DNA from: Lachnospiraceae bacterium
GTDB taxonomy: Bacteria > Bacillota > Clostridia > Lachnospirales > Lachnospiraceae
Reading direction: 5' to 3'
Length of the DNA: 64,000 nucleotides
Assembly: GCA_910574715.1 (NCBI GenBank)
Contig: CAJTCH010000004.1
Span: forward strand, 136,588-200,587
The notes below the pieces were generated by a model. It was given only the letters and a program-made list of their open reading frames with translations, did no database searches and had not been told where the DNA came from. Below are positions 1-8,889 of the stretch, piece after piece. The position numbers and the translations under genes were made by a program. Each line of letters begins with the position of its first letter. The stretch's first letter is position 1.

Positions 1-1047
1 AACATTTCAAGCCGCGAACAGGTTATTATCAATACATGGTACGGCGGAGAGATGAAGAAGGGTATGTTCTCTATGATGAACTACTATCTGCCGCTTAAGG
101 GGATTGCTTCCATGCATTGTTCTGCCAATACAGATATGAACGGAGAGAATACCGCGATCTTCTTCGGACTTTCCGGAACAGGTAAGACTACGCTTTCTAC
201 TGATCCGAAGAGACTTCTCATCGGTGATGACGAGCACGGCTGGGATGACGACGGTATCTTTAACTTCGAGGGCGGATGTTATGCGAAGGTTATCAACCTT
301 GACAAGGAATCAGAGCCGGATATCTACAATGCGATCAAGAGAGATGCTCTTCTTGAGAATGTTACTCTGGATGCAGAGGGCAAGATTGATTTCAACGACA
401 AGAGTGTGACAGAGAATACACGAGTGTCTTATCCGATCGATCACATCGAGAAGATCGTACGTCCTAAATCCGCTGCTCCAGCGGCGAAGGAAGTTATCTT
501 CCTGTCCGCAGACGCTTTTGGTGTACTGCCTCCAGTATCTATTCTTACACCGGAGCAGACACAGTATTACTTCCTGTCAGGATTCACAGCTAAGCTTGCA
601 GGTACAGAGCGCGGAATCACTGAGCCTACACCAACCTTCTCCGCATGCTTCGGACAGGCGTTCCTTGAATTACATCCTACGAAGTATGCAGAAGAGCTTG
701 TTAAGAGAATGCAGAAGAGCGGCGCTAAGGCATACTTGGTTAATACAGGATGGAACGGCACAGGCAAGCGTATCTCTATCCGTGATACCCGTGGTATCAT
801 CGATGCGATCTTAAGCGGAGATATCCTGAAGGCATCAACGAAGAAGATTCCATACTTCAACTTTGATGTTCCGACAGAGCTTCCGGGCGTCGACACCAAC
901 ATCCTGGATCCTCGCAATACTTATGCAGATGCATCTGAGTGGGAGACGAAGGCTAAGGATCTTGCACAGAGATTCGTTAAGAACTTTGCGAAGTATGAAG
1001 GAAATGAAGCCGGCAAGGCTTTGGTTCCGGCTGGTCCGCAGTTATAA
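1..1047 (+). CDS. pckA: Phosphoenolpyruvate carboxykinase (ATP), 3' part
   Basis: Cytosolic enzyme interconverting oxaloacetate plus ATP with phosphoenolpyruvate plus CO2 and ADP. The frame is open from base 1, so the gene starts before the window; 348 codons remain of a family usually near 530 residues. Visible signatures are [12 protein letters not shown], the ATP-binding P-loop [11 protein letters not shown], and the metal/ATP motif around [13 protein letters not shown] followed by NFEGGCYAK, all typical of the ATP-dependent rather than the GTP-dependent enzyme. The C terminus ([20 protein letters not shown]) is complete. In anaerobic Firmicutes the enzyme often works in the PEP-carboxylating direction; that direction is inference. 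A strong hairpin follows the stop codon. Confidence 0.97.
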   Translation, partial: NISSREQVIINTWYGGEMKKGMFSMMNYYLPLKGIASMHCSANTDMNGENTAIFFGLSGTGKTTLSTDPKRLLIGDDEHGWDDDGIFNFEGGCYAKVINLDKESEPDIYNAIKRDALLENVTLDAEGKIDFNDKSVTENTRVSYPIDHIEKIVRPKSAAPAAKEVIFLSADAFGVLPPVSILTPEQTQYYFLSGFTAKLAGTERGITEPTPTFSACFGQAFLELHPTKYAEELVKRMQKSGAKAYLVNTGWNGTGKRISIRDTRGIIDAILSGDILKASTKKIPYFNFDVPTELPGVDTNILDPRNTYADASEWETKAKDLAQRFVKNFAKYEGNEAGKALVPAGPQL

Positions 1048-1079
1048 TTGACTATCTGTTAACTGTCTATAGACAGCAG

Positions 1080-1116
1080 GAGAACCAACATTAGGATATA
1101 ATGTTGGTTCTCTTTG
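1080..1116 (+). terminator. Rho-independent terminator of pckA
   Basis: A perfect 13-bp stem (1080-1092 with 1100-1112) with a 7-base loop, followed by a short T-rich tail (TTTGCATT), lies 33 bases after the pckA stop. Confidence 0.85.
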
Positions 1117-1193
1117 CATTAACGGATAAGGAATGTAAACTGCCGGTTGAGGACAGGCAAAGAAGATTTGATATTAGAAGAGAGGAATGGCAG

Positions 1194-2315
1194 ATGACAA
1201 AAGTAGATATTATATCAGGCTTCCTGGGGGCGGGCAAGACCACCTTTATTAAGAAGATGATCGACCAGGTATATGCGGGAGAGAAACTGGTTCTGATCGA
1301 GAATGAATTTGGAGAGATCGGGATTGACGGCGGTTTCTTGAAGGATGCAGGGATTGAGATCACGGAGATGAATTCGGGCTGTATTTGCTGTACGCTGGTA
1401 GGTGATTTTAGCGAAGCGCTTCAGAAGGTGCTTAAGGAATATGAACCGGACCGTGTGCTCATTGAGCCGTCAGGAGTCGGCAAATTATCCGACATCGTAA
1501 AAGCGATCGAGGCTGTGAAGAAGAAGGCCGAGATTGAGATTAACGGAAGGATCACGGTAGTTGACGGTAAGAAAGCGAAATTATATCTTAAGAATTTCGG
1601 TGAATTCTTTGAAGATCAGGTGAAGCATGCGTCTACGATCGTCGTCAGCAGGACGCAGATGATGACGGATGAGAAGATTGAAGAATGTGTTCATATGCTT
1701 AGGGAAGAAAATGCGGATGCCGCGATCATATCAACACCCTGGGAAGAACTTGGTAAGGATGCGGTCTGCCGTGCGCTGCAGCGTAAGGCAGAGATAGAAG
1801 AACTGTTGGAGAACCGGGATGAACATGAGCACTGTCATCATGGCCATGGGGAAGGCTGCTGCGGTCATGGAGAGCATGGCAGCCATGAACACCATCATGG
1901 CCATGGGGAAAGCTGTTGCGGCCATGGAGAGCATGGTCACCAACATGGCCATGGGGAAGGCTGCTGCGGTCATGAGGAGCATGGCCATGATCATGGAGAG
2001 GGCTGCTGCGGTCATGGTCACCATGACCATCATCATGCGGACGAGGTTTTCACAAGCTGGGGCAGGGAAACAGCGCATAAATATACGGACGAGGAGCTTG
2101 ATTTCCTGTTGAAAGCATTATCGGAGACGGACGGATACGGGACGATCCTGCGTTCAAAGGGGATCATCCCGATGGAGGACGGAACCTGGAAGCAATTTGA
2201 CCTGGTGCCGGAAGAGTATGAGGTCCGCGCAGGACAAGCGGATTATACCGGGCGTGTATGCGTGATCGGAACGAATCTGAAGGAAGAGGAGCTTCGGAAG
2301 CTGTTTCATATTTAA
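1194..2315 (+). CDS. CobW/COG0523-family GTPase with His/Cys-rich metal-binding loop
   Basis: G3E-type P-loop GTPase of the COG0523 family (CobW, YeiR, ZNG1 relatives), which deliver or handle metal ions such as zinc or cobalt. Residues 8-17 hold the Walker A SGFLGAGKTT, and residues 63-66 the metal-relay CICC motif. Residues about 211-281 are an extraordinary His/Cys/Gly-rich stretch built from repeated HGHGEGCCGH units, followed by a CobW C-terminal domain. I chose ATG 1194 because AGAGGAATGG lies just upstream; an earlier in-frame ATG at 1101 falls inside the pckA terminator. The product is 373 residues. It is followed 43 bases later by a second family member, suggesting cotranscription. 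The metal is unknown; zinc is the first guess from the Cys/His loop. Confidence 0.9.
   Translation: MTKVDIISGFLGAGKTTFIKKMIDQVYAGEKLVLIENEFGEIGIDGGFLKDAGIEITEMNSGCICCTLVGDFSEALQKVLKEYEPDRVLIEPSGVGKLSDIVKAIEAVKKKAEIEINGRITVVDGKKAKLYLKNFGEFFEDQVKHASTIVVSRTQMMTDEKIEECVHMLREENADAAIISTPWEELGKDAVCRALQRKAEIEELLENRDEHEHCHHGHGEGCCGHGEHGSHEHHHGHGESCCGHGEHGHQHGHGEGCCGHEEHGHDHGEGCCGHGHHDHHHADEVFTSWGRETAHKYTDEELDFLLKALSETDGYGTILRSKGIIPMEDGTWKQFDLVPEEYEVRAGQADYTGRVCVIGTNLKEEELRKLFHI
1840..2036 (+). repeat. Internal His/Cys-coding DNA repeats
   Basis: About four imperfect tandem copies of a unit containing CATGGCCATGGGGAA and CTGCTGCGGTCATG lie inside the GTPase gene, each encoding HGHGE(G/S)CCGHGEHG or a shortened form. 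The spacing stays in frame, so copy-number change would lengthen or shorten the metal-binding loop without breaking the protein. Confidence 0.85.
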
Positions 2316-2358
2316 GCTATAATAATCCGAATGGGATAATAGAAATGGAGGTGATTGC

Positions 2359-3300
2359 ATGAGAACGCCTGTATTCATATGTACAGGTTTTTTGGACAGC
2401 GGCAAGACAACGCTTGTCAAAGGAACGCTGATGGAGCAGGATTGGATCGCGCCGGGATTAACATTGCTGCTCTTGTGCGAAGAAGGGGAGGAAGAGTATC
2501 CGAAGGAATACCTGGAAGAAAAAGAGATAGCGCTGCTGAGAATTAATGAATTTGACCAGTTGAATCCGGCATTTTTTAAGAATTGTGATATGAATTATCA
2601 TCCGGCGCAGGTTGTGATCGAGTATAACGGAATGTGGAAGTTAGAGGAACTCTTGTCTGTCAAATATCCCCGCAACTGGGAGCTGCAGGGAGTCTATTCC
2701 ACCGTCAATGGGACGACTCTTGACATGTATCTTAAGAATATGAGAAATATATTGATGGAACAGTTGACGGAATCTGAGCTGATCGTGGTAAACCGCTGCC
2801 CGGAAGGTACGGACCGCTCGGGCTTCCGGCGTGCGCTGAAGGTACAGAATCCGATGGCGCAGTTAATATTTGAAGGATTAGACGGCAGGATCATCCAGCC
2901 GTCCGAGGAAGACCTGCCGTACGATGTGAAGGGGGATAAGATTGCCATAGATTCTATTGACTTCGGAATCTGGTATGTGGATGCCTGCGACCATCCAGAA
3001 CTGTATCTTCACAAGGAGATCGAATTCGTGGCTCAGGCGTTCCGGCCGAAAGGGATGAAAGAGAATATGTTTGTCCCTGTGCGCAAGATCATGACATGCT
3101 GTGCGGAAGATATCAATTATTATGGATACCCGTGCAAGTCGGAAGATAAAATAGATTTTAAGAGGGGAGAATGGTTCAAGATCCGTGCCAGATTCGAATT
3201 TGAACAGGTAGTTTCTTTTGGAAATGAACAGCCCGTTCTTTATCTGATCGATATGGAACCAGCAAAAAAACCAGACGAAGATGTGGTGTATCTGGGATAA
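2359..3300 (+). CDS. CobW-like P-loop GTPase, divergent
   Basis: Second COG0523-type protein, 313 residues. The N terminus shows RTPVFICTGFLDSGKTTL, a Walker A with the family's GFxxSGKTT pattern. The CxCC motif seen in canonical members is not evident; the corresponding region reads NCDMNYHPAQVVIEYNGMW, so metal relay may differ. The C-terminal half (from about residue 195) contains ACDHPELYLHKEIEFVAQAF and a region with MTCCAEDINYYGYPC. The start ATG has GGAGGTGATTGC directly upstream. It lies 43 bases after the His-rich GTPase and probably shares its transcript. It could act as partner of the first GTPase or on a different client; the substrate is unknown. Confidence 0.8.
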   Translation: MRTPVFICTGFLDSGKTTLVKGTLMEQDWIAPGLTLLLLCEEGEEEYPKEYLEEKEIALLRINEFDQLNPAFFKNCDMNYHPAQVVIEYNGMWKLEELLSVKYPRNWELQGVYSTVNGTTLDMYLKNMRNILMEQLTESELIVVNRCPEGTDRSGFRRALKVQNPMAQLIFEGLDGRIIQPSEEDLPYDVKGDKIAIDSIDFGIWYVDACDHPELYLHKEIEFVAQAFRPKGMKENMFVPVRKIMTCCAEDINYYGYPCKSEDKIDFKRGEWFKIRARFEFEQVVSFGNEQPVLYLIDMEPAKKPDEDVVYLG

Positions 3301-3367
3301 CCCCCTGCGGCGCGTGCAATCGCTATACTTGTACCGAAAAAGGAACAAAAATAAAGCTAAGAATGAC

Positions 3368-3396
3368 TAGACTTTTAAAAGAGTGTGAACTATAAT
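3368..3396 (+). promoter_or_regulatory. Probable sigma-A promoter of nifJ
   Basis: TAGACT at 3368-3373, a 17-base spacer and a perfect TATAAT at 3391-3396 lie 56 bases before the nifJ start. The -35 matches 4 of 6 consensus bases. Confidence 0.5.
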
Positions 3397-3452
3397 AAAT
3401 GCATACGTCAAATTATCCATAATTTGTACAATTATAAGGAGGAACAACGACA

Positions 3453-6400
3453 ATGGCAAGAAAAATGAAGACCATGGATGGTAATCAGGCGGCAGCTCAT
3501 GCATCATATGCATATACAGAAGTCGCAGCTATTTACCCGATCACTCCATCATCTGTTATGCCGGAGCATGTAGATGAATGGGCAACTGAAGGCAGAAAGA
3601 ACATATTTGGACAGACAGTTCAGGTAACAGAGATGCAGTCAGAGGCAGGAGCAGCAGGAGCAGTACACGGTTCTCTTGCGGCAGGAGCTTTGACGACGAC
3701 ATTTACCGCATCTCAGGGCTTACTGCTTATGATTCCTAACTTATATAAAGTGGCAGGCGAGCAGCTCCCAGGTGTGTTCCACGTATCTGCACGTGCCCTT
3801 GCCAGTCATGCACTGTCAATCTTTGGAGATCATTCAGATGTATACGCCTGCAGACAGACCGGTGCAGCCATGCTCTGTGAGTCAAGCGTACAGGAGGTTA
3901 TGGACTTAACGCCGGTTGCACACTGTGCGGCGCTTAAGGGCAAGCTTCCGTTCATTAATTTCTTTGACGGTTTCCGTACTTCACATGAGATTCAGAAGAT
4001 TGAGACTTGGGATTATGAAGATCTGAAAGAATTAGTAGATATGGATGCAATTGATGCATTCAGGAATCACGCATTGAATCCGAATCATCCATGCCAGAGA
4101 GGTTCTGCTCAGAATCCGGATATTTTCTTCCAGGCAAGAGAAGCATGTAATCCATATTACGATGCTATGCCGGCGATCGTTCAGGAATACATGGACAAGG
4201 TTAACGCTAAGATCGGTACAGATTATAAGCTGTTTAACTACTATGGAGCAGCGGATGCCGAGAAGGTCATCGTTGCAATGGGTTCCGTATGTGATACGAT
4301 CGAAGAGACGATCGATTATATGCTGGCAGCAGGCGAGAAGGTCGGCGTTGTGAAGGTTCGCCTCTACAGGCCGTTCTGCGCTCAGGCATTGATCGATGCG
4401 ATCCCGGATACAGTAAAATATATCAACGTACTCGACAGGACAAAAGAGCCTGGAGCACAGGGCGAGCCATTGTATCTGGACGTTGTATCCGCACTGAAGG
4501 GGTCTAAGTTCGATGCGGTTCCGATCAACTGCGGACGTTATGGATTAGGTTCCAAGGATACGACTCCTGCACAGATCGTTGCAGTATTTAACAATGCTGA
4601 CAAGGCAAGATTCACCATCGGTATCGAGGATGATGTAACGAATCTGTCTCTGGCAACAGGACCGGCTCTGGTTACGACTCCGGAAGGTACGATCAACTGT
4701 AAGTTCTGGGGACTTGGAGCAGACGGTACGGTTGGAGCGAACAAGAACTCCATTAAGATCATCGGCGACAACACAGATATGTACGCACAGGCTTACTTCG
4801 ATTATGATTCCAAGAAGTCCGGCGGTGTTACTATGTCCCACTTACGTTTCGGTAAGAAGGCGATCAAGTCCACCTATCTGATTCGTCAGGCGAACTTCGT
4901 TGCTTGCCACAATCCATCTTATGTGGACAAGTATAACATGGTTCAGGAGTTGGTTGACGGCGGTACATTCCTGTTGAACTGCCCATGGGATATGGAAGGA
5001 TTAGAGAAGCATCTGCCGGGACAGGTGAAGGCTTATATCGCAGATCACAACATTAAGTTCTACACCATCGACGGTATTAAGATCGGTAAAGAGATCGGAC
5101 TTGGCGGACGTATCAATACAGTATTGCAGTCAGCGTTCTTCAAGCTGGCAGCGATTATTCCTGAGGAGGAAGCAATCGACCTGATGAAGGCTGCTGCGAA
5201 GGCAACCTACGGAAGGAAGGGAGACAAGATCGTTCAGATGAACTATGACGCTATTGACGCCGGTGCAAAGCAGATCGTAGAAGTATCTGTTCCAGAATCC
5301 TGGAAGTCCTGTGAGGATGAGGGATTATTTACACCAGAGGTTAAGGGCGGAAGAGAAGACGTTGTTGATTTCGTTAAGAACGTTCAGTCTAAGGTGAATG
5401 CTCAGGAAGGTAATTCACTTCCGGTATCTGCATTCAACGACTATGTTGACGGTTCTACGCCATCAGGATCTTCTGCATATGAGAAGCGCGGTATCGCGGT
5501 AGATATTCCGGTATGGGTAGAGGAGAATTGTATCCAGTGTAACCGCTGTGCGTATGTATGTCCGCACGCTGTTATCCGTCCGATCGCTCTTACAGAGGAT
5601 GAGCTTGCCAAGGCTCCGGAAGGAACGAAGGCTATTGATATGATCGGTATGCCGGGCATGAAGTTCGCGATGTCTGTATCAGCATACGACTGTACGGGAT
5701 GCGGTTCCTGTGCGAATGTATGTCCGGGCAAGAAGGGCGAGAAGGCTCTCGTGATGAAGAATATGGAAGAGAACGTTGCGTCTCAGGAATTATTCGATTT
5801 CGGAAGAGAGATTCCGGTAAAACCAGAAGTCGTTGCGAAGTTCAAACCAGAGACTGTAAAGGGAAGCCAGTTCAAGCAGCCGCTGCTTGAGTTCTCAGGC
5901 GCTTGTGCAGGATGCGGCGAGACTCCTTATGCGAAGCTGATCACACAGTTATTCGGCGACAGAATGTATATTGCCAATGCAACGGGATGTTCCTCTATCT
6001 GGGGTAACTCTTCACCGTCCACGCCTTACACTGTAACTCCGGAAGGAAAGGGACCGGCTTGGTCAAACTCCTTGTTCGAGGATAACGCAGAGTTTGGTTA
6101 TGGTATGCTCTTAGCTCAGAAGGCGATCAGAAACAGATTAAAAGCTCAGGTTGAGGCAGTTGCAGCAGCAGATGCGGCTTCCGAAGATGTGAAGGCAGCA
6201 TGCAAGGAATACCTTGATACTTTCAACTGTGGTGTTACCAACGGCGATGCTACAGACAAGCTGGTTGCGGCATTAGAAGGATGCGACTGCGATACATGCA
6301 AGGACATTGTTAAGAATAAAGACTTCCTCGCTAAGAAGTCTCAGTGGGTATTCGGCGGCGACGGATGGGCATATGATATTGGATTCGGCGGCGTTGACCA

Positions 6401-6986
6401 TGTACTGGCAAGCGGCGAAGACATTAACGTAATGGTATTCGATACAGAGGTTTACTCCAACACAGGCGGACAGTCCTCTAAGGCTACCAAGACAGGCGCT
6501 ACAGCTCAGTTTGCTGCAGGCGGTAAAGAGACCAAGAAGAAGGACCTTGCGGGCATCGCTATGAGCTACGGTTATGTATATGTAGCGCAGATCGCTATGG
6601 GTGCTGATTTCAACCAGACGGTTAAGGCTATTGCAGAGGCAGAGGCATATCCGGGACCATCACTGATCATTGCTTACGCTCCATGTATCAACCATGGTAT
6701 CAAGAAGGGTATGAGCAAGGCTCAGACGGAGGAAGCATTGGCAGTAGAGTGCGGTTACTGGAATAACTTCCGGTTCAATCCGGCAGCAGAGGGTGCGAAG
6801 TTCTCGCTTGACAGCAAGGAGCCGGCAGGAGATTATCAGGCATTCCTTGACGGAGAGGTTCGTTACAATGCACTTAAGAGAGCGAATCCAGAGAAGGCCG
6901 AGAGACTTTTCACGAAGAATGAGGCTGAGGCTATGGAGAGATATGCTTACCTTAAGAAACTGGTTACTCTGTATGGAGAAGACTAA
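3453..6986 (+). CDS. nifJ: Pyruvate:ferredoxin (flavodoxin) oxidoreductase
   Basis: Single-chain PFOR of 1177 residues, the usual size. It converts pyruvate and CoA to acetyl-CoA, CO2 and reduced ferredoxin in the cytosol. Domains in order: pyrimidine-binding TPP domain starting KTMDGNQAAAHASYAYTEVAAIYPITPSS; gamma domain (TYLIRQANFVACHNPSY); a two-cluster ferredoxin domain with CIQCNRCAYVCPH and CTGCGSCANVCPG; and the C-terminal TPP domain with CAGCGET (proximal cluster ligands), GDGWAYDIGFGGVDH and EVYSNTGGQSSKAT. The start has an AAGGAGG site 11 bases upstream. It is monocistronic, flanked by its own promoter and terminator. As the main pyruvate-oxidising enzyme of an anaerobe it is expected to be strongly expressed. 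Confidence 0.98.
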   Translation: MARKMKTMDGNQAAAHASYAYTEVAAIYPITPSSVMPEHVDEWATEGRKNIFGQTVQVTEMQSEAGAAGAVHGSLAAGALTTTFTASQGLLLMIPNLYKVAGEQLPGVFHVSARALASHALSIFGDHSDVYACRQTGAAMLCESSVQEVMDLTPVAHCAALKGKLPFINFFDGFRTSHEIQKIETWDYEDLKELVDMDAIDAFRNHALNPNHPCQRGSAQNPDIFFQAREACNPYYDAMPAIVQEYMDKVNAKIGTDYKLFNYYGAADAEKVIVAMGSVCDTIEETIDYMLAAGEKVGVVKVRLYRPFCAQALIDAIPDTVKYINVLDRTKEPGAQGEPLYLDVVSALKGSKFDAVPINCGRYGLGSKDTTPAQIVAVFNNADKARFTIGIEDDVTNLSLATGPALVTTPEGTINCKFWGLGADGTVGANKNSIKIIGDNTDMYAQAYFDYDSKKSGGVTMSHLRFGKKAIKSTYLIRQANFVACHNPSYVDKYNMVQELVDGGTFLLNCPWDMEGLEKHLPGQVKAYIADHNIKFYTIDGIKIGKEIGLGGRINTVLQSAFFKLAAIIPEEEAIDLMKAAAKATYGRKGDKIVQMNYDAIDAGAKQIVEVSVPESWKSCEDEGLFTPEVKGGREDVVDFVKNVQSKVNAQEGNSLPVSAFNDYVDGSTPSGSSAYEKRGIAVDIPVWVEENCIQCNRCAYVCPHAVIRPIALTEDELAKAPEGTKAIDMIGMPGMKFAMSVSAYDCTGCGSCANVCPGKKGEKALVMKNMEENVASQELFDFGREIPVKPEVVAKFKPETVKGSQFKQPLLEFSGACAGCGETPYAKLITQLFGDRMYIANATGCSSIWGNSSPSTPYTVTPEGKGPAWSNSLFEDNAEFGYGMLLAQKAIRNRLKAQVEAVAAADAASEDVKAACKEYLDTFNCGVTNGDATDKLVAALEGCDCDTCKDIVKNKDFLAKKSQWVFGGDGWAYDIGFGGVDHVLASGEDINVMVFDTEVYSNTGGQSSKATKTGATAQFAAGGKETKKKDLAGIAMSYGYVYVAQIAMGADFNQTVKAIAEAEAYPGPSLIIAYAPCINHGIKKGMSKAQTEEALAVECGYWNNFRFNPAAEGAKFSLDSKEPAGDYQAFLDGEVRYNALKRANPEKAERLFTKNEAEAMERYAYLKKLVTLYGED

Positions 6987-7010
6987 GATAATATAAGATT
7001 AGAATAAGAG

Positions 7011-7047
7011 GAGTCCCACACTGAGAATTCGGTGTGGGACTCTTTAT
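7011..7047 (+). terminator. Terminator of nifJ
   Basis: An 11-bp perfect stem (GAGTCCCACAC at 7011-7021 with 7032-7042), 10-base loop and a TTTAT tail, 24 bases past the nifJ stop. It lies between convergent genes and could also serve the minus-strand gene. Confidence 0.8.
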
Positions 7048-7076
7048 GCGTATTGCTTCTTGGAAGGACAATTGTA

Positions 7077-7811
7077 CTAGAAGGTCATCATCCCGCCCGT
7101 AATATTGAATGCCTGTCCCGTTACATAAGAAGCGTCGCTGTTCGCAAGGAACCAGACGATATTGGCAACATCATCAGGAGTGCCGAAGCGTCCTAACGGC
7201 GTGCGTTTGATCCACGGAATCTCCGGCTCAGGGGCATCATCGGCCATATTGGTCTCAATGATACCGGGACAGATGCTATTTACGCGTATTCCGTACGGTC
7301 CTAGTTCTTTAGCGAGCGTCTTCGCTAATTGGATAACGCCGCCTTTGGATGCGGCATATACAGATTGGTTGGCGGCGCTTTCTTTGCCGCCCATAGAGCC
7401 GGTGAAGACGATACAGCCGTCTTTTTCTTCCATCATTTTTCTTGCAACAGGCTGTCCTACGAAGAACATTCCCTTTAAGTTAATATCGATCTCCCGGTGA
7501 ATCTGTTCTTCAGTATACTCTACAAAGGGATGCCACTGGAGAATGCCGGCATTGCTGTGCAGCACATCAATTTTCTTGAACTCATCATAGATATCGGCCA
7601 TTACAGAGTCAACCTGTGACTTGTTGGCTACGTCGCACTGATAGTATTTCCCTCCGCTTTCAGATGTAACCTTTTGGCAGCCCGGCGTTGGTTCGGCAGC
7701 CACGTCCAGGATGATCACACGCCATCCTTCTTTGGAAAAACGTCTTCCCACGCCTAATCCGATTCCTTTTTCTCCGTTTCCGCCCGTAATTAGAATTGTT
7801 TTTTTGCTCAT
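7077..7811 (-). CDS. Short-chain dehydrogenase/reductase (SDR)
   Basis: Classical SDR of 244 residues, NAD(P)-dependent oxidoreductase acting on a hydroxyl or keto group, probably of a sugar or polyol. It shows the Rossmann nucleotide motif (ITGGNGEKGIGLGVG), SNAG, the catalytic Ser in FTGSMGG, the YxxxK pair in YAASKGG, and the PG motif in NSICPGIIETNM. An upstream in-frame ATG exists at 7841, but ATG 7811 is preceded by AGGAGGTG at ideal spacing. It is 97 bases downstream of the PHP-domain gene on the same strand and divergent from the ABC importer operon, suggesting a shared substrate pathway. The exact substrate cannot be read from sequence. Confidence 0.9.
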   Translation of the reverse strand: MSKKTILITGGNGEKGIGLGVGRRFSKEGWRVIILDVAAEPTPGCQKVTSESGGKYYQCDVANKSQVDSVMADIYDEFKKIDVLHSNAGILQWHPFVEYTEEQIHREIDINLKGMFFVGQPVARKMMEEKDGCIVFTGSMGGKESAANQSVYAASKGGVIQLAKTLAKELGPYGIRVNSICPGIIETNMADDAPEPEIPWIKRTPLGRFGTPDDVANIVWFLANSDASYVTGQAFNITGGMMTF

Positions 7812-7829
7812 TGAGACACCTCCTGAATT

Positions 7830-7908
7830 AAAATGATTCAATTATGATTAATATTATATCTTTTAATCTAAAAATGTCAATATAAATATCAAAATAGTTC
7901 AAAATAAA
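7830..7908. promoter_or_regulatory. AT-rich leader with AAAATGATTCA motif
   Basis: The gap between the two minus-strand genes contains AAAATGATTCA at 7830-7840, also found in part (AAAATGATTC, 8825-8834) in the leader of the divergent ABC operon. It could be a shared operator, but nothing proves it. Confidence 0.3.
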
Positions 7909-8637
7909 TCATATTCTGCCCCGGTCAGAAAGATAGCCTGCAAAATCATCATATGTGCGGTTGAGGATGAGCTCTGCAGGAAAATCTGCATCCATCAGAA
8001 GCTTCAAAGCCCTGGGGACAACACCCACCATAGAATCAAAATGCGCGTCGCTGGATACGCACACTCTGACCCCGTACTGTTTGCAGTAACGGATGAATCT
8101 AAGGCAGTTCTCTTCGCTTCCCTTCCTTGCCCGAAAGGAATTATTGTTGATCTCAATTAATTTATCCAGCCGCTTGGCTTCTAAGACGATCGGTTCGGGA
8201 TCGTTCGGGAAATAAGCATAGCCCGGATGACCGAGAATATCGACCAGAGGATTGTTGAGCGCGGCGATATATGCTTCTGTGTGCTGTTTTTTAGTGCCTA
8301 ACGGCATACAGACATCGTGCATGCTGGCGATGCCGAAGTGGATATGCTTGTGAGAAACGGGCTCGATATGATCGATATCTCCGTTAAAATTCGTGATATT
8401 AAATTCCATGCCCGTGAATACGCGGATCCCATGTACGAACTCAGGGATCATGCCGAGGGAACAGGAAGAAAAGCTGTTCAAAGAGTGATCCATTGCAGGG
8501 CCGTGTTCGGTCAGGCACAATCCTTTCAGACCCCGGGACGATGCGGCGATACAATTTTCGTTAAGCGTAGACCATGCGTGGCCTGAGAGAACGGTATGGG
8601 TGTGGGTATCTACTTCGATATGCTGATAATTATACAT
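7909..8637 (-). CDS. PHP-domain phosphatase (YcdX-like)
   Basis: Metal-dependent PHP-superfamily hydrolase of 242 residues, the size of YcdX-type phosphatases. It begins MYNYQHIEVDTHTHT, giving the first HxH metal ligands; EHGPAMDH, HFGIASMHD, LGHPGYAYF, EINNNSF and SSDAHF supply the remaining His/Asp/Glu ligands of a trinuclear site. The start at 8637 has AAAGGAG 6 bases upstream; an earlier in-frame ATG at 8682 lacks one. It sits head-to-head with the ABC importer operon and upstream of the SDR gene, so it may remove phosphate from an intermediate of the same pathway. The substrate is unknown. Confidence 0.88.
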   Translation of the reverse strand: MYNYQHIEVDTHTHTVLSGHAWSTLNENCIAASSRGLKGLCLTEHGPAMDHSLNSFSSCSLGMIPEFVHGIRVFTGMEFNITNFNGDIDHIEPVSHKHIHFGIASMHDVCMPLGTKKQHTEAYIAALNNPLVDILGHPGYAYFPNDPEPIVLEAKRLDKLIEINNNSFRARKGSEENCLRFIRYCKQYGVRVCVSSDAHFDSMVGVVPRALKLLMDADFPAELILNRTYDDFAGYLSDRGRI

Positions 8638-8700
8638 GAAGAACTCCTTTCGTTGATCTGTTTTGTTTAATAATCTACTCAAATGGTATCACTATAATTC

Positions 8701-8743
8701 AAAAAGTGCAACAAAAAGATAAAAAATGATGTAAAAAGTGCAA
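8701..8743. promoter_or_regulatory. Direct repeats upstream of importer promoter
   Basis: AAAAAGTGCAA occurs at 8701-8711 and again at 8733-8743, 32 bases apart (about three helical turns), ending 8 bases before the -35 box. They are candidate operators, possibly for the DeoR regulator encoded at the end of this operon; that pairing is inference. Confidence 0.45.
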
Positions 8744-8751
8744 AAAATAGG

Positions 8752-8780
8752 TTGACAGTGAGATAAAATGAAACTATAAT
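8752..8780 (+). promoter_or_regulatory. Consensus sigma-A promoter of ABC importer/sgc-like operon
   Basis: Perfect TTGACA (8752-8757), 17-base spacer, perfect TATAAT (8775-8780), followed by a leader of about 100 bases that contains the inverted repeat TGATTC/GAATCA (8829-8834 and 8851-8856). A consensus promoter of this strength normally needs a repressor. Confidence 0.8.
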
Positions 8781-8889
8781 GTCATTACAGAAACAAACAG
8801 AGCGGATAAGAAATTATTTTGTACAAAATGATTCGTTATAGAAATATTATGAATCAAAATACAAATAAAAGAGGAGAGGTTGATGAAAA

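Noticed and set aside
1731..2112. Alternative frames rich in Met/Ala/His over the GTPase repeats
   Set aside because: Low-complexity shadows of the His/Cys repeats.
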